From the NCBI GenBank assembly GCA_038852315.1, contig JAWCKF010000009.1:1-58217 (forward strand): 58,217 bases of DNA. Direction: 5' to 3'. How positions within the stretch are numbered: the first letter of the stretch is position 1; each line of letters opens with the position of its first letter. Source of the DNA: COMBO-56-21 sp038852315 (GTDB taxonomy: Archaea; Thermoplasmatota; Thermoplasmata; UBA10834). The notes beneath the pieces were generated by a model. The model did no database searches and was not told the DNA's origin. It was given only the letters and a program-made list of their open reading frames with translations. A program made the position numbers and the translations under genes. Shown piece by piece: positions 23,144 through 32,707 of the stretch.

Positions 23144-26100
23144 TCACCCGGCTATCGTGTAGTCGACCTCGCGCTCGAGAAGGTTGAGCTGGTGGCTCTC
23201 GAGGGTGGACCTGTTGACGGCCATCAGGAGTATCGACTGGTTTATTGCGACCTGGTCCCTCAGAGACTGGATCAGCCTGAGCACAGTGATGAAGTTGTTG
23301 TTGGTGATGAGGTACTCGAGACCGTCGAGCAGGACGATGCCCCCACCAGGCTGTGATAGGAACTGTTCCAGCGAGAGGCTCAGCTTCTCGAGGTCCTTCG
23401 GCCTGATGGTGTTCTCCCTGCCAACATTCGAGAGCCACACGACGGGCGTGTCCTTGAGATCGAACTTGCTGCGTATCTTCGCCGGGTAGTTCCTGGTGAT
23501 GCAGAATCCCTTCATACCCTTCTTGAGGGCAGCCACGAAGAGGTTGTACGAGGTCTCGGGCTTGTCCTCCTCCACAAGATACGAGAAGGAGCGCTCTAGC
23601 TCGGTAATGCGTGAGGGTGCCTTTGGCGCCGCCCCTGGCGAGGCTACACCGGCCTCGCCGGATCCCATGAAGTGGTCTATCAGAAGCGAGGCGGCCGCCT
23701 CACTTATGCCAGCCGCCTTTGCGATTTCCTGAGCTGTCGCGTTCTTGATAGACTGGGCGGATGTGTAGCCCGCCTCGAAGACCTTCGACGCATCTGCTTG
23801 TCCGAGGCCATCGACCCCCTTGAGGACTTCGAGGAAATCCTCTGAAGGTTCTGCTGCGACCTGCTTTGGCGCCGGGGCTGGTTGCGCGGGCACCGATGGC
23901 GAAGGCTGCGGCTGAGGCGGGACCTCTGGCCGGGGCGGCGGCGTTGGTGCAGGCTGCGTTGCGCTCACTGGCTGGCTGGGGGCGGACGCCGGCTCCTCGC
24001 CCGCGTGGAAGAAGTCCCGTATCCGCTTCGCGTCGAGTTTTGTTATGCCGTCGACGAGCATCAGGTCGTCGATAGGCGCCTGAGCGAGCATCTCCATGGA
24101 TGTGTAGCCAGCATCGTATAGGCGCGAGGCCTTCTCAGGCGTGATCCCGGGTATCTTCGTCAACGCCTCGAGCTTCTGCTTCATCCTCAGCGATGTGATC
24201 CCTACCACAACCGTCTCTGTGTCTATGTTCCATTCGACGACGTATTCTCCCTGGGGTGATCCCGTCAGTTCGAGCCGCTTCGCCCTGGTCTCCTTCGCTA
24301 TCTTATCCCGCCAGGCGTCCAAGAGTCCCTCTGCCTTCTGGCTGCAACCTATCTCGACCTTGATGAACTCCTCGACATCCAGCTTCATGTCCTTGCGCAT
24401 CTGCTGGATGCGCCTTATCATCTCCCTTGAAAAGCCCTCGGCCTCCAGGGCAGGTGTGCGCTCGAGATCAACATATATCGTGCCCTTCGAGAACTCGGCG
24501 CTGACGACGTCCGGAGGGAGGGCGTATGTGAAGGAGACCATGTTGGGGAGGATTTTGACGAGCTGCCCCTCGATGCCCAGCGAGTACTCCCCCTTGTCTA
24601 TCCCGGCCTTGACAGCCTTCGCAGGCCTGTTCTTCAGCAGCACCGCGATCTTGCTCGACCACTGTCTGTATACCTTGCCGATGGCGTTGGGGTTGGGTAC
24701 GACGCTGAGCACCATCTCGTCCCACTCCTCGCCCACGGGCACCAGCTGGAGATCCTTGATGTTGTTCTGGGACAGCAGGGCGTCTTTCAGCGTCAGGAGC
24801 ATCTCGTTGACCTCATCTGACTGGCCCTTCACGACTATCCTCTTTATGGGCCACCTGAGGTTCATGTTCGCCTCCTGCCTCACCCTCGCGACAGCCTCGC
24901 TTATCTCCCTCACCAGGTCCATCCCCTCCTCCAGCTTCTTATCGATCAACTTCGTGTCGGGGACGGGCCATCCCGCCAGGTGCACGCTCTCTGGTCTGCC
25001 AACGAGGTTCTGGTACATCGCGTCCGCGATGTGCGGCGTGATGGGGGCTAGCAAAGTCACGGAAGCTGTCAGGGCCTCGTGCAGGACCTTGAAAGCGGCG
25101 AGCTTGTCAGTGTCCTCGCCCTCCTTCCACAGCCGGTCCCTCACGAGCTTCACATACCACCTGGACAGATCGGAGACGACGAACTCCTCGATGGCTCTCG
25201 CGGCCCTGTGTAGCTCGTACGCCTCCATTGCGTCAGAGACATCCTTCTTGAGACCTTCTATCCGGGAGAGCACCCATCGATCCTCGGGACGGAGATCATC
25301 CATCACTCTCTCAAGCCTGACGCTCGAGGGGTCGAACTTATCCAGCGACATGTACAGGACGGCGAACTTGTACACGTTCCACAGTATGTTCAGCGTGCGG
25401 TTCGCGGCCTTCACGCCATCCATCTGGAAGGCAACGTCCTCCCATGGGGCGTTTGCCTTGAGGAGGTAGAGGCGGAGAGAGTCAGCGCCTAGTGAACCCA
25501 CGACCTGAACGGGATCGATAGCAGTTCCTTCGCTCTTGGACATCGCCTCTCCTGTCGGCGTGAGCGCCCACCCGTGCATGAGCACCGACTTGTACGGCGA
25601 CCGTCCGAACGCTACGACGCCTGTGACGAGCTGGGAGTAGAACCATCCCCTGGTCTGGTCATGGGCTTCAGTGATCCACTCGCTGGGCCACCACTTCTCG
25701 AAGTCGTCCTTCTTGGCAGGGTAGCCCAGAGAGGCCCAGGAGCACACGCCAGCATCGAACCAAACGTCAAGGACGTCTGGCACGCGCCTCATCTCCTTGC
25801 CGCACTTCTCGCAGGCGTAGGTCAACCTGTCGATCCAGGGCCTGTGGACATCCATGCCCTCGACATAACCCCTGGCGTTCCTCAGCTCGTCGATCGATGA
25901 CACGACCTTCAGATTCCCGCACTCGCACCTCCACACAGGAAGGGGCGTTCCCCAGTAGCGTTGCCTGCTTATGCACCAGTCGCGGGCGTTTGCGATCCAG
26001 TCCCTCTGTCGCCCCTCGCCCGCCCAGGCGGGATACCATTTGACCTGGTTGTTCGCCTCGTTGAGCTGCTCTTTGATCTGACTGACCTTGAGGAACCACT

Positions 26101-27340
26101 GGTCAGTCACCCTGTAGATGATGGGGCGTTTGCAGCGCCAGCAGTGGCCGTATCTGTGGGTGACGGTCGCCTGATGGAACATCGCCCCTGCCTCAACAAG
26201 ATCGTTCATCACGACGTTGTTCGCCTCCCTGACATCCCGGCCGGCGTAGTGCTCGCCAGCTTCGTCAGTGTAAGCTCCTCTCTCATCGACCGGCGAGAAA
26301 GGCTCTAGGTTGCACAGCACACCTATCTCGAAATCCTCTGGGCCGTGGCCGGGGGCTATGTGCACTATGCCTGTGCTCTCGTTCGTGACCGTTTCAGAGC
26401 CTATGACCGCATGGACCCATTCGCCCTTCGCCTCACGCTGGTACGGGACCAGCCCAGCAAGCGGATGCCGATAGCGAGCGCCGACAAGCTCGGAGCCTTT
26501 CATGCGCTCCACGACGTACATCTCCTCGGCGCCTGAGATCTTCTTCAGCTCCTCCAGCTTCTCCTCCAGGAATATGAGGTTCTCGTCGGTAGTACCGCGC
26601 TTCACCCTGACCTTCGCGTAGTCGAAATCGGGGTGAACTGCAGCTGCGAGGTTGCCAGGTATGGTCCATGGCGTCGTGGTCCATATGAGAAGGGATGTGT
26701 TGGGCTCGGCGACCAGTGGGAACCTGACGTATATGGACGGATCCGTCTCGTCCCAGTACTCTATCTCTGCTTCGGCCAGAGCCGTTTCGCACCTGGGACA
26801 CCAGGGCAGCACCCGCAGATCCATGGAGAGAAGGTTCTTGTCGTGGGCTTGCTTTAGAGTCCACCAGACGGACGCTATGTAGCTCGGCTCGATCGTGAGG
26901 TAGGGCCGGTCCCAGTCCATCCACACGCCGAGCATCTTGAACTCTTCCGTCATCTTTGCCTTGAACTTGAGCGCATAGTCGCGGCACGTGGATACGAACT
27001 TGTCTATGCCGCGCTCCTCGATCTCCTTCTTGCTCTTGATGCCCAAAGTCTGCTCGACCTTGACTTCGATGGGTAGACCGTGCATGTCGAAACCGGGCTG
27101 GTCGCGGACGTTGAACCCCTGCATCCGTCTGTATCTCACAATCACGTCCTTCAGTATCTTGTTCCAGGCCGTGCCTATGTGTATTGAACCAGTGGTGTAT
27201 GGTGGACCGTCGAGGAAGTAGTAGGGCCTTCCGGACTCTCCTGCCTTCTTGACCTTCTCATATATCCTTGAACGCTCCCAAGCGGCCCTGAGGTCCTTCT
27301 CTAGCTGGACGGGGGAGTAGTTCTCGTCCACCTGGCGCAT
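23144..27340 (-). CDS. ileS: Isoleucyl-tRNA synthetase with C-terminal HhH and DUF835 domains
   Basis: Attaches isoleucine to tRNA-Ile. The protein is about 1398 residues, some 340 longer than usual. The class I core has PPYTTGSIHIGT (HIGH motif, about residue 55), a CP1 editing insertion, GWALTPTGEAMSKSEGT (KMSKS motif, about 600), the anticodon-binding region and usual C-terminal zinc-less part to about 1050. Then come a helix-hairpin-helix pair (about 1062-1112), a Pro/Gln/Ala-rich linker, a second HhH pair (about 1170-1226) and a DUF835 domain (about 1245-1398, with FSYLVEEDKPETSYNLF and IVLLDGLEYLITNNNF). The same DUF835 type occurs in the giant protein at 48372. ATG 27340 is preferred over the in-frame TTG 27346. 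Confidence 0.95.
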   Translation of the reverse strand: MRQVDENYSPVQLEKDLRAAWERSRIYEKVKKAGESGRPYYFLDGPPYTTGSIHIGTAWNKILKDVIVRYRRMQGFNVRDQPGFDMHGLPIEVKVEQTLGIKSKKEIEERGIDKFVSTCRDYALKFKAKMTEEFKMLGVWMDWDRPYLTIEPSYIASVWWTLKQAHDKNLLSMDLRVLPWCPRCETALAEAEIEYWDETDPSIYVRFPLVAEPNTSLLIWTTTPWTIPGNLAAAVHPDFDYAKVRVKRGTTDENLIFLEEKLEELKKISGAEEMYVVERMKGSELVGARYRHPLAGLVPYQREAKGEWVHAVIGSETVTNESTGIVHIAPGHGPEDFEIGVLCNLEPFSPVDERGAYTDEAGEHYAGRDVREANNVVMNDLVEAGAMFHQATVTHRYGHCWRCKRPIIYRVTDQWFLKVSQIKEQLNEANNQVKWYPAWAGEGRQRDWIANARDWCISRQRYWGTPLPVWRCECGNLKVVSSIDELRNARGYVEGMDVHRPWIDRLTYACEKCGKEMRRVPDVLDVWFDAGVCSWASLGYPAKKDDFEKWWPSEWITEAHDQTRGWFYSQLVTGVVAFGRSPYKSVLMHGWALTPTGEAMSKSEGTAIDPVQVVGSLGADSLRLYLLKANAPWEDVAFQMDGVKAANRTLNILWNVYKFAVLYMSLDKFDPSSVRLERVMDDLRPEDRWVLSRIEGLKKDVSDAMEAYELHRAARAIEEFVVSDLSRWYVKLVRDRLWKEGEDTDKLAAFKVLHEALTASVTLLAPITPHIADAMYQNLVGRPESVHLAGWPVPDTKLIDKKLEEGMDLVREISEAVARVRQEANMNLRWPIKRIVVKGQSDEVNEMLLTLKDALLSQNNIKDLQLVPVGEEWDEMVLSVVPNPNAIGKVYRQWSSKIAVLLKNRPAKAVKAGIDKGEYSLGIEGQLVKILPNMVSFTYALPPDVVSAEFSKGTIYVDLERTPALEAEGFSREMIRRIQQMRKDMKLDVEEFIKVEIGCSQKAEGLLDAWRDKIAKETRAKRLELTGSPQGEYVVEWNIDTETVVVGITSLRMKQKLEALTKIPGITPEKASRLYDAGYTSMEMLAQAPIDDLMLVDGITKLDAKRIRDFFHAGEEPASAPSQPVSATQPAPTPPPRPEVPPQPQPSPSVPAQPAPAPKQVAAEPSEDFLEVLKGVDGLGQADASKVFEAGYTSAQSIKNATAQEIAKAAGISEAAASLLIDHFMGSGEAGVASPGAAPKAPSRITELERSFSYLVEEDKPETSYNLFVAALKKGMKGFCITRNYPAKIRSKFDLKDTPVVWLSNVGRENTIRPKDLEKLSLSLEQFLSQPGGGIVLLDGLEYLITNNNFITVLRLIQSLRDQVAINQSILLMAVNRSTLESHQLNLLEREVDYTIAG

Positions 27341-27468
27341 AATCAATCGTCCTTAGACCATATTGATGGCTGGTATTTTAAACATGCCTCAGTGAGTCGC
27401 ACGTAAAGGCAGTGACAGCTGACGGGGCCTGTGTTGCAGCGGGCACTCCTGGCTCTACGCACAGCCGG

Positions 27469-28488
27469 TCATCTCCAAGAGTCGAGACTGCGCTGTCCGC
27501 GAGCCTCCTGACTCGAGACGACCTTGGCGATGACGGAGTCGACGCGATCGACCGAGAATGAGTGCTTGTCACAGAGTATCCTCCTGACGCCTTCGGGATC
27601 GAGCCTGCGCCAGGTAAGACGATAATCGTCCGTGACCTCGGGTTCGAGGAACACGCGTCTTACCTCATCGAACTCCTCAGGCACCTGAATCTTGCCGTCC
27701 CTTGCGATCGCTTCGAGCCTCCCGAACCTCTTGACCGCGGCGTAGGCCTTCTTCGGGCCTATGCCTCTGACTCCTTCGTTGAAATCGGTGCCTATGAGTA
27801 TCGCCATGTCCACGAGCTGCTCCCTGGTGATGTCGAGCTTGGAGAGCACGTCCTGCAACGTAACAAGCTCGGGGACTACCTCGACCTGCCTCCCGCTCGG
27901 GAGGCGTCTCTTTCCCGCCAGCGTGAGGTTCCGAACCAAGGTCGGGGTACCGAACAGGATGGCATCGAAGTCCTGGGATGCGCCCGCCCAGACATCACCC
28001 TTCCGCGCCATGTGGCCCATCTGCGCCTCCCCCTCGCTCGGCGCCTTGATCCATGGCACGCCCATGGCGTCGAGGAGCGAGACAGCATCCTCGATCATGT
28101 CCGAATCAAGTCTGGCAGTGCGCGTGGCCTTCGAGAGAGCGCGCTTCAGGTCGCCCTCTTCGAGAGCCTTCTTCCATTCGGCCTCGGCCTTTGCCTTGGC
28201 TGCCCTGCGCTCCTCGATGGTCTTTTTCTTTAGCTCAGGTGGCTTGCCGTCGAACACGTACACCGGTCGTACGCCGAGCTCTAGCAATGCGGCAGTCCTG
28301 TGGAACAGTCCCGAAAGATGGGAGGTGACCCTCCCGTCACGATCCATGAGAGGGGTGCCGTCCGGTTGGCGTATCATTGACAAGAACTGGTAGAGCGTAT
28401 TGAACGCGTCGATCGCTACTGACCTGTTGGCGAGGTCCTCAAGCCCGATGGGACGCCCCTCTACGAGATCAGACATGTCAACGCCCAT
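27469..28488 (-). CDS. fen: Flap endonuclease FEN1
   Basis: Structure-specific nuclease that removes 5' flaps in Okazaki fragment maturation and repair. The 339-residue product starts MGVDMSDLV and has the XPG N domain (about 1-105, with VAIDAFNTLYQFLS and YVFDGKPPELK), the XPG I domain (about 125-230) with APSEGEAQMGHMA and ASQDFDAILFG metal-binding acids, and the helix-two-turn-helix GTDFNEGVRGIGPKKA. The C-terminus GQRSLDSWR matches the PCNA-binding QxxLxxWF box except that the last aromatic residue is arginine followed at once by the stop. Confidence 0.95.
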   Translation of the reverse strand: MGVDMSDLVEGRPIGLEDLANRSVAIDAFNTLYQFLSMIRQPDGTPLMDRDGRVTSHLSGLFHRTAALLELGVRPVYVFDGKPPELKKKTIEERRAAKAKAEAEWKKALEEGDLKRALSKATRTARLDSDMIEDAVSLLDAMGVPWIKAPSEGEAQMGHMARKGDVWAGASQDFDAILFGTPTLVRNLTLAGKRRLPSGRQVEVVPELVTLQDVLSKLDITREQLVDMAILIGTDFNEGVRGIGPKKAYAAVKRFGRLEAIARDGKIQVPEEFDEVRRVFLEPEVTDDYRLTWRRLDPEGVRRILCDKHSFSVDRVDSVIAKVVSSQEARGQRSLDSWR

Positions 28489-28533
28489 GCGATCAGGCCC
28501 CCTCGGCGCCGCAAGACATACAACCGCCGATGT

Positions 28534-28776
28534 TCATCCAGACGAACCGTTGTCCGATTCGACTGGCAGATACAGTATGACGAAGGCCGCGCCCAGCCAA
28601 GCGATGACAAGGATGAGTAAGAAAACGCTGACACTCAGCATCAGCCCGAGGACCAGGAGCACAGCCGGCAGCACGAATGTGAGATACACTAGCAAGGGAT
28701 GCTCGGTCGGTTTCAGTGCCATCGACATCGAACCTTGCAGAGCGAACCACCATATTAATCCTTTGAACAGCCACAC
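28534..28776 (-). CDS. Small membrane protein of unknown function
   Basis: An 80-residue frame with two strongly hydrophobic segments (about 27-47 and 48-70) after a short N-terminus; the C-terminus is polar. It overlaps the end of rpe by 22 nt if ATG 28776 is used, or starts at the internal methionine near 28728 without overlap. It lies between rpe and fen on the same strand and is probably co-transcribed. No family was recognised. Confidence 0.55.
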   Translation of the reverse strand: MWLFKGLIWWFALQGSMSMALKPTEHPLLVYLTFVLPAVLLVLGLMLSVSVFLLILVIAWLGAAFVILYLPVESDNGSSG

Positions 28777-29417
28777 GCCCTGAGGCTGTTTATAGCCTCG
28801 CGAATGTCAGGAGCTTTGAAGATCGATGTGCCAGCTGCTAGTATGTCTGCGCCGGCACGTGCTGCGAGGGCGCCCGTCTCGGCGTTGATTCCGCCGTCGA
28901 CTTCGACGGGTACCCGAACGCCCCGGCTCTCCATCTCCCGCTTGGCCCTGCCTATCTTAGGGAGGACCTCAGGCATGAACTTCTGGCCGCCGAAGCCAGG
29001 GTTGACGGACATGACGAGCAACAGGTCTATCTCCTCGAGGAATGGGAAAGCCTTCTCTACGGGCGTGGGCGGGTTGATGGCTAGCCCCGCCTTTTTCCCC
29101 AGCCGCCTGATAGTCCTCAGCGTGCACAGGAGGTCTTGCTCAGCCTCCATGTGCACTTCTATGATGTCAGAGCCCGCCTCTGCGAAAGCTTCGATGTGCT
29201 TCTCGGGATGAGTGATCATGAGGTGCGATATGAAAGGCAGGCTCGAATGGCGCCTCAGACTCTTGACCATCGGAGCCCCGACCGTGATGTTGGGAACGAA
29301 GACCCCGTCCATCACGTCGATGTGTATGTAGTCGGCCCCCGCCTCCGTCACCCTCCTGACCTCCGCACCCAAGTTGGAAAAGTCGGCTGCGAGGATCGAA
29401 GGCGCCACCAGCGGCAT
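28755..29417 (-). CDS. rpe: Ribulose-phosphate 3-epimerase
   Basis: TIM-barrel enzyme interconverting ribulose 5-phosphate and xylulose 5-phosphate. The 220-residue product shows the family start LVAPSILAADFSNLG, the metal ligands in YIHIDVMDGVFVPNITVG and SHLMITHPE, the loop VMSVNPGFGGQKFMPE and the catalytic aspartate in VEVDGGINAETG, followed by the phosphate-binding AGTSIF. All usual catalytic positions are present. It suggests a non-oxidative pentose phosphate step. It diverges from the small zinc-protein gene at 29521. Confidence 0.95.
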   Translation of the reverse strand: MPLVAPSILAADFSNLGAEVRRVTEAGADYIHIDVMDGVFVPNITVGAPMVKSLRRHSSLPFISHLMITHPEKHIEAFAEAGSDIIEVHMEAEQDLLCTLRTIRRLGKKAGLAINPPTPVEKAFPFLEEIDLLLVMSVNPGFGGQKFMPEVLPKIGRAKREMESRGVRVPVEVDGGINAETGALAARAGADILAAGTSIFKAPDIREAINSLRACGCSKD

Positions 29418-29488
29418 GTAGCTGGTGAACGGCTGGAGGCGGTATTTCTGGTTTTTGCATACGAAGGCAACCGGTGTCAGCTCGCAAC

Positions 29489-29497
29489 CTTATTAAT
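29489..29497 (+). promoter_or_regulatory. TATA box of the 29521 gene
   Basis: CTTATTAAT is centred 27-28 nt before ATG 29521, indicating leaderless transcription. Confidence 0.6.
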
Positions 29498-29520
29498 AGC
29501 CTCATTCGGATTAACCGCCG

Positions 29521-29739
29521 ATGGTAGAGCCACGACACGCATCCGAGCATGTGCACAAATGCGATATCGAAGGGTGCAAGGCGGATGCCGAGCGTTCGAT
29601 TTCTGGGAGGAAGGTCGAGAAGGCGGGCATGAAGCTCTCCTCGGATGCGTCAAAGAACGCGCACCTGTGCAGGGAGCACTACAAGGAGTTCAAGAAGAGG
29701 ACGAAGGACGAGAGGACCTATGAGCGACTGGGCTGGTGA
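29521..29739 (+). CDS. Small zinc-finger-like archaeal protein
   Basis: A 72-residue protein with HKCDIEGCKADAERS and, about 32 residues on, HLCREHYKEFKKR; the C-x4-C ... C-x2-H spacing suggests a single zinc site. The rest is basic. Its conserved look, promoter spacing and typical codon use support a real gene. Function is unknown; nucleic-acid binding is possible. Confidence 0.75.
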   Translation: MVEPRHASEHVHKCDIEGCKADAERSISGRKVEKAGMKLSSDASKNAHLCREHYKEFKKRTKDERTYERLGW

Positions 29740-29791
29740 GCTCTTCGTACCTACACGTCCAGCCGTCCGCTGAGAAAGCTCGAAATACCCT

Positions 29792-30934
29792 ATGGCGATG
29801 CCCCTCAGGATGAGGGCGCCCGCCATCCAGCTGCTTTCCAACGCCGGGACATTCGGCCCTGTCATCATAGTGCCCGTCATACTGAGGGACGACTTCGGAG
29901 CCTCGAACAATGTCATAGGCTTCATCGCTGGAAGCTTCGCCGCGGCTGGCTTCATCTCGTCGTACATGTTCGGACGCGCGTCCGATGCCTACGGGAGGAG
30001 AAAGGTGCTCCTGCTGGGGCTAGTGCTCTCCACATTCGCCACTCTCCTGCAGGCAGCGTCGCTCGTCTGGGGCGGCATCGAGTTCTTCGCTCTTGTCAGG
30101 GTGCTAATAGGTTTCTGCTCTGGCATATTCCCAGCAGCCTTGCTCGCCTACGCGTACGATACGCGGTCCGGCAAGATGGGGAGGTTCAGCGCTTGGGGCG
30201 CCGCAGGATGGGGGTTCGGGAATCTCGCAGTCGGCCTTTTCGGGACCTTATACGTCGAGGCATACCTCTTCTGTGCAGGTCTCCTGGCAACGTCTTTCGC
30301 CCTGGCGCTCACGCTGCCGTTCTCGAAGGAGGTCCGGATGCATGTGCCTCTGTTTCCCCTTGATATGCTTCGCAGGAACGCGGCCGTCTACTCCGCAATG
30401 CTGATAAGGCACACAGGCGCCAACATGATCTGGGTGACATATCCGCTCTTTCTGCAGAGCATCGGAGCGAGCAACGAATCGGTCGGGGGCATCTATGCGG
30501 TAAACGCGATAGGCCAGGCGTTCTTCATGCTTTTCCTCGACAGGTATGAGCCCTCGCTGCTCGTGGCTCTCGGCCTCGGCTCGTCCGCGCTGACGTTCTT
30601 CACCTTCACCCTCGCGGGCAGTTACTGGGAGATATATCCCTCCCAGGTGCTCCTCGCATTCGCCTGGAGCTGCATGTATGTGGGCTGTCTGAGGTACGTG
30701 ATGGACAGGAACCGAGAGAAGGCCACGGCCTCCGGCCTCCTATCCAGCACGATGAGCATATCAGGGATACTCGGACCTGTGTTCGGCGGCATGGCCGCCA
30801 CGGCATTCGGCTTCAAAGGCACCATCTCGATTGCCACGATAATGTCCTTGGTAGCTCTGGCGATATTCTTGTTCGAGCTGAGGCGCTCTGGAGAGCTTTA
30901 TCGTCTCCTAGGGCGTTCGAGGGCGTCGGCATGA
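29792..30934 (+). CDS. Major facilitator superfamily transporter
   Basis: Membrane protein of 380 residues with about 12 predicted helices. The MFS motif A between helices 2 and 3 reads GRASDAYGRRKVLLLG (about residues 60-75), and a second-half counterpart near NREKATASGLLSSTMSISG is visible. The N-terminus is short before helix 1. The family exports drugs or imports sugars and metabolites; no substrate can be inferred. Its stop overlaps the RNase Z start by 4 nt, so the two are co-transcribed. Confidence 0.88.
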   Translation: MAMPLRMRAPAIQLLSNAGTFGPVIIVPVILRDDFGASNNVIGFIAGSFAAAGFISSYMFGRASDAYGRRKVLLLGLVLSTFATLLQAASLVWGGIEFFALVRVLIGFCSGIFPAALLAYAYDTRSGKMGRFSAWGAAGWGFGNLAVGLFGTLYVEAYLFCAGLLATSFALALTLPFSKEVRMHVPLFPLDMLRRNAAVYSAMLIRHTGANMIWVTYPLFLQSIGASNESVGGIYAVNAIGQAFFMLFLDRYEPSLLVALGLGSSALTFFTFTLAGSYWEIYPSQVLLAFAWSCMYVGCLRYVMDRNREKATASGLLSSTMSISGILGPVFGGMAATAFGFKGTISIATIMSLVALAIFLFELRRSGELYRLLGRSRASA

Positions 30935-31839
30935 AGATAGTCTTCCTCGGCACGGGCGGCACGTATCCCTCGAAGATGCGGAACGTCGCATCGATCGCCA
31001 TCCAGCTGCCCGGCGAAGTCATCATGTTCGATTGTGGCGAGGGCACTCAGAGGCAACTGATGCGCTCGTCCGTCTCCTTCATGAAGATATCGAGAGTGTT
31101 CATCACACACCTCCATGCGGATCACTTCCTGGGCCTGCCTGGGCTCATTCAGAGCATGAGCCTTAACGGAAGGGAAGACCCGTTGCACATATACGGTCCC
31201 GAGGGGACTGAACGGGACGTATCCGCAATGCTGTCGCTTGGCTACTTCAAGCCTGGATACGAGATATCGGCGGAGGACCTCGAACCTGGTACCGTGCTGG
31301 ATTTCAGTAGATACACCGTCAGATGCGCCAAGGCTGAACACACTGTGCCGTCTCTGGCCTACTCCCTGGAGGAAAAGGCTAGACCCGGGAAGTTCAACCT
31401 GAAGTTGGCTAGACAGCTAGGCGTTCCCGAGGGCCCTATGTTCAGGAGGCTGCAGGAGGGCAGGCCTGTTCATCTAGGCGCGAGGACCGTGACTCCTGAA
31501 CAGGTCCTCGGACCTCCCAGACGGGGGCGGAAGATCGTGTATACTGGTGATACGAAGCCAAGCGATGAGATAGTGAACCTCGCTCGGGACGCCGATGTGC
31601 TGATCCACGACTGCACTCTGGATTCGGAACACGAAGATATGGCTGCGGAGTTCGGGCACTCGACTGCGCAAGGGGCGGCTGGCGTGGCGAAGGCGGCAGG
31701 AGTGAGGGTGCTCTATCTCGTCCACGTGAGCCCTCGGTTCGAAGACCCCAAGCTCCTGGAGAACGAGGCGAGGAGGACATTCAAGCACTCCCATGTGCCA
31801 AGCGACCTAGACGAATACGAGGTGAGGTACCGTGAGTGA
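30931..31839 (+). CDS. rnz: Ribonuclease Z
   Basis: Zinc-dependent endonuclease that trims the 3' trailer of pre-tRNA, needed here because neither tRNA in the window encodes CCA. The 302-residue product has the metallo-beta-lactamase motif THLHADHFLGLPG (about residues 62-74), a GTGGTYPS start, the AEHTVPSLAYSLEE segment, IVYTGDTKPSD and the C-terminal VHVSPRF. Length and motifs fit the short ELAC1-type enzyme. Start ATG 30931 overlaps the transporter stop. Confidence 0.94.
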   Translation: MKIVFLGTGGTYPSKMRNVASIAIQLPGEVIMFDCGEGTQRQLMRSSVSFMKISRVFITHLHADHFLGLPGLIQSMSLNGREDPLHIYGPEGTERDVSAMLSLGYFKPGYEISAEDLEPGTVLDFSRYTVRCAKAEHTVPSLAYSLEEKARPGKFNLKLARQLGVPEGPMFRRLQEGRPVHLGARTVTPEQVLGPPRRGRKIVYTGDTKPSDEIVNLARDADVLIHDCTLDSEHEDMAAEFGHSTAQGAAGVAKAAGVRVLYLVHVSPRFEDPKLLENEARRTFKHSHVPSDLDEYEVRYRE

Positions 31840-32524
31840 CCGTGTCATGGGCCCGGAACTGGGCACTTTCTCTATAGTCGCAAGGTGCAAGAGGACAGGG
31901 GACTTCGGCGTCGCTAGCGCCACGGCTGCGCCTTGTGTGGGGGCGCTTCTGCCATACGCCGAGGAGGGTGTCGGTGCCATCGCGACGCAAGCATATGTGA
32001 ACGTCAACCTCGGATACCAGGGCCTGGCGCTCATGAGGGCCGGGCTGTCTGTTCGACGTGCACTTGAAGCGCTGCTGGCGGAAGACGAAGGCCGTGCGAG
32101 GAGACAGGTCATAGGCATAGATTGTTCGGGTGCGTTCGGTTACACTGGCGAGGAGTGCACTGGCTCAAAGGGGCATATCCTCGGAGAGGACTTCGCCGTG
32201 GCCGGCAACATATTGGCCGACAGAAGTGTGCTCGAACAAATGGGCGAGGCCTTCAAGAGAGCTAAGGGTGAGCTGCCTGCACGGCTCCTGGCCGCACTGG
32301 AGGCCGGCGAGCATGCCGGCGGAGACAGCCGGGGCAAGCTGTCAGCCTGCCTTCTCGTCGCCTCCAGTCATCCCAAGATGTATCACGATATCAGGGTCGA
32401 CTTTCACCCAGATCCTTTGAAGGAGCTCAGGAGGATTTTCGACGAGTGTACTGCGCTTCAGGCCGAGCTCGGTGAGGACGAAGTTGAGGTGCTCCGCCGG
32501 AAGGTCATGAGTGTCCGAAAGTGA
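31832..32524 (+). CDS. DUF1028 protein (Ntn-hydrolase-like)
   Basis: A 230-residue protein matching the DUF1028 pattern: TFSIVARCKRTGDFGVASATAAPCVGALLPYAEEGVGAIATQA near the start and SKGHILGEDFAVAGNIL in the middle. Family members have an Ntn-hydrolase-like fold and often lie beside peptide transporters and peptidases, as here. GTG 31832 overlaps the end of rnz. The terminal part has HPDPLKELRRIFDE, usual for the family. The reaction is not established; peptide or amide hydrolysis is a guess from context. Confidence 0.85.
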   Translation: MSDRVMGPELGTFSIVARCKRTGDFGVASATAAPCVGALLPYAEEGVGAIATQAYVNVNLGYQGLALMRAGLSVRRALEALLAEDEGRARRQVIGIDCSGAFGYTGEECTGSKGHILGEDFAVAGNILADRSVLEQMGEAFKRAKGELPARLLAALEAGEHAGGDSRGKLSACLLVASSHPKMYHDIRVDFHPDPLKELRRIFDECTALQAELGEDEVEVLRRKVMSVRK

Positions 32525-32583
32525 ACATAGGCACTGGACGATCTGGAGAGTGAGTTCAACACCATGTTCTGTCGAGTGGTAAT

Positions 32584-32594
32584 GCATATATAGC
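32584..32594 (+). promoter_or_regulatory. TATA box of the second peptide-utilisation locus
   Basis: GCATATATAGC lies about 115 nt before ATG 32708, leaving a leader of about 90 nt. Confidence 0.55.
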
Positions 32595-32707
32595 ATTATC
32601 AGGTTCTCAGGCTGTCCAGGTGAGGCGGGACACAGGTGCTTCAACCGACCGCCGGAACCGGGGGACGGAGGACATCGACAACCAGAGTTGTCGAGGGGGA
32701 CCAGCAC

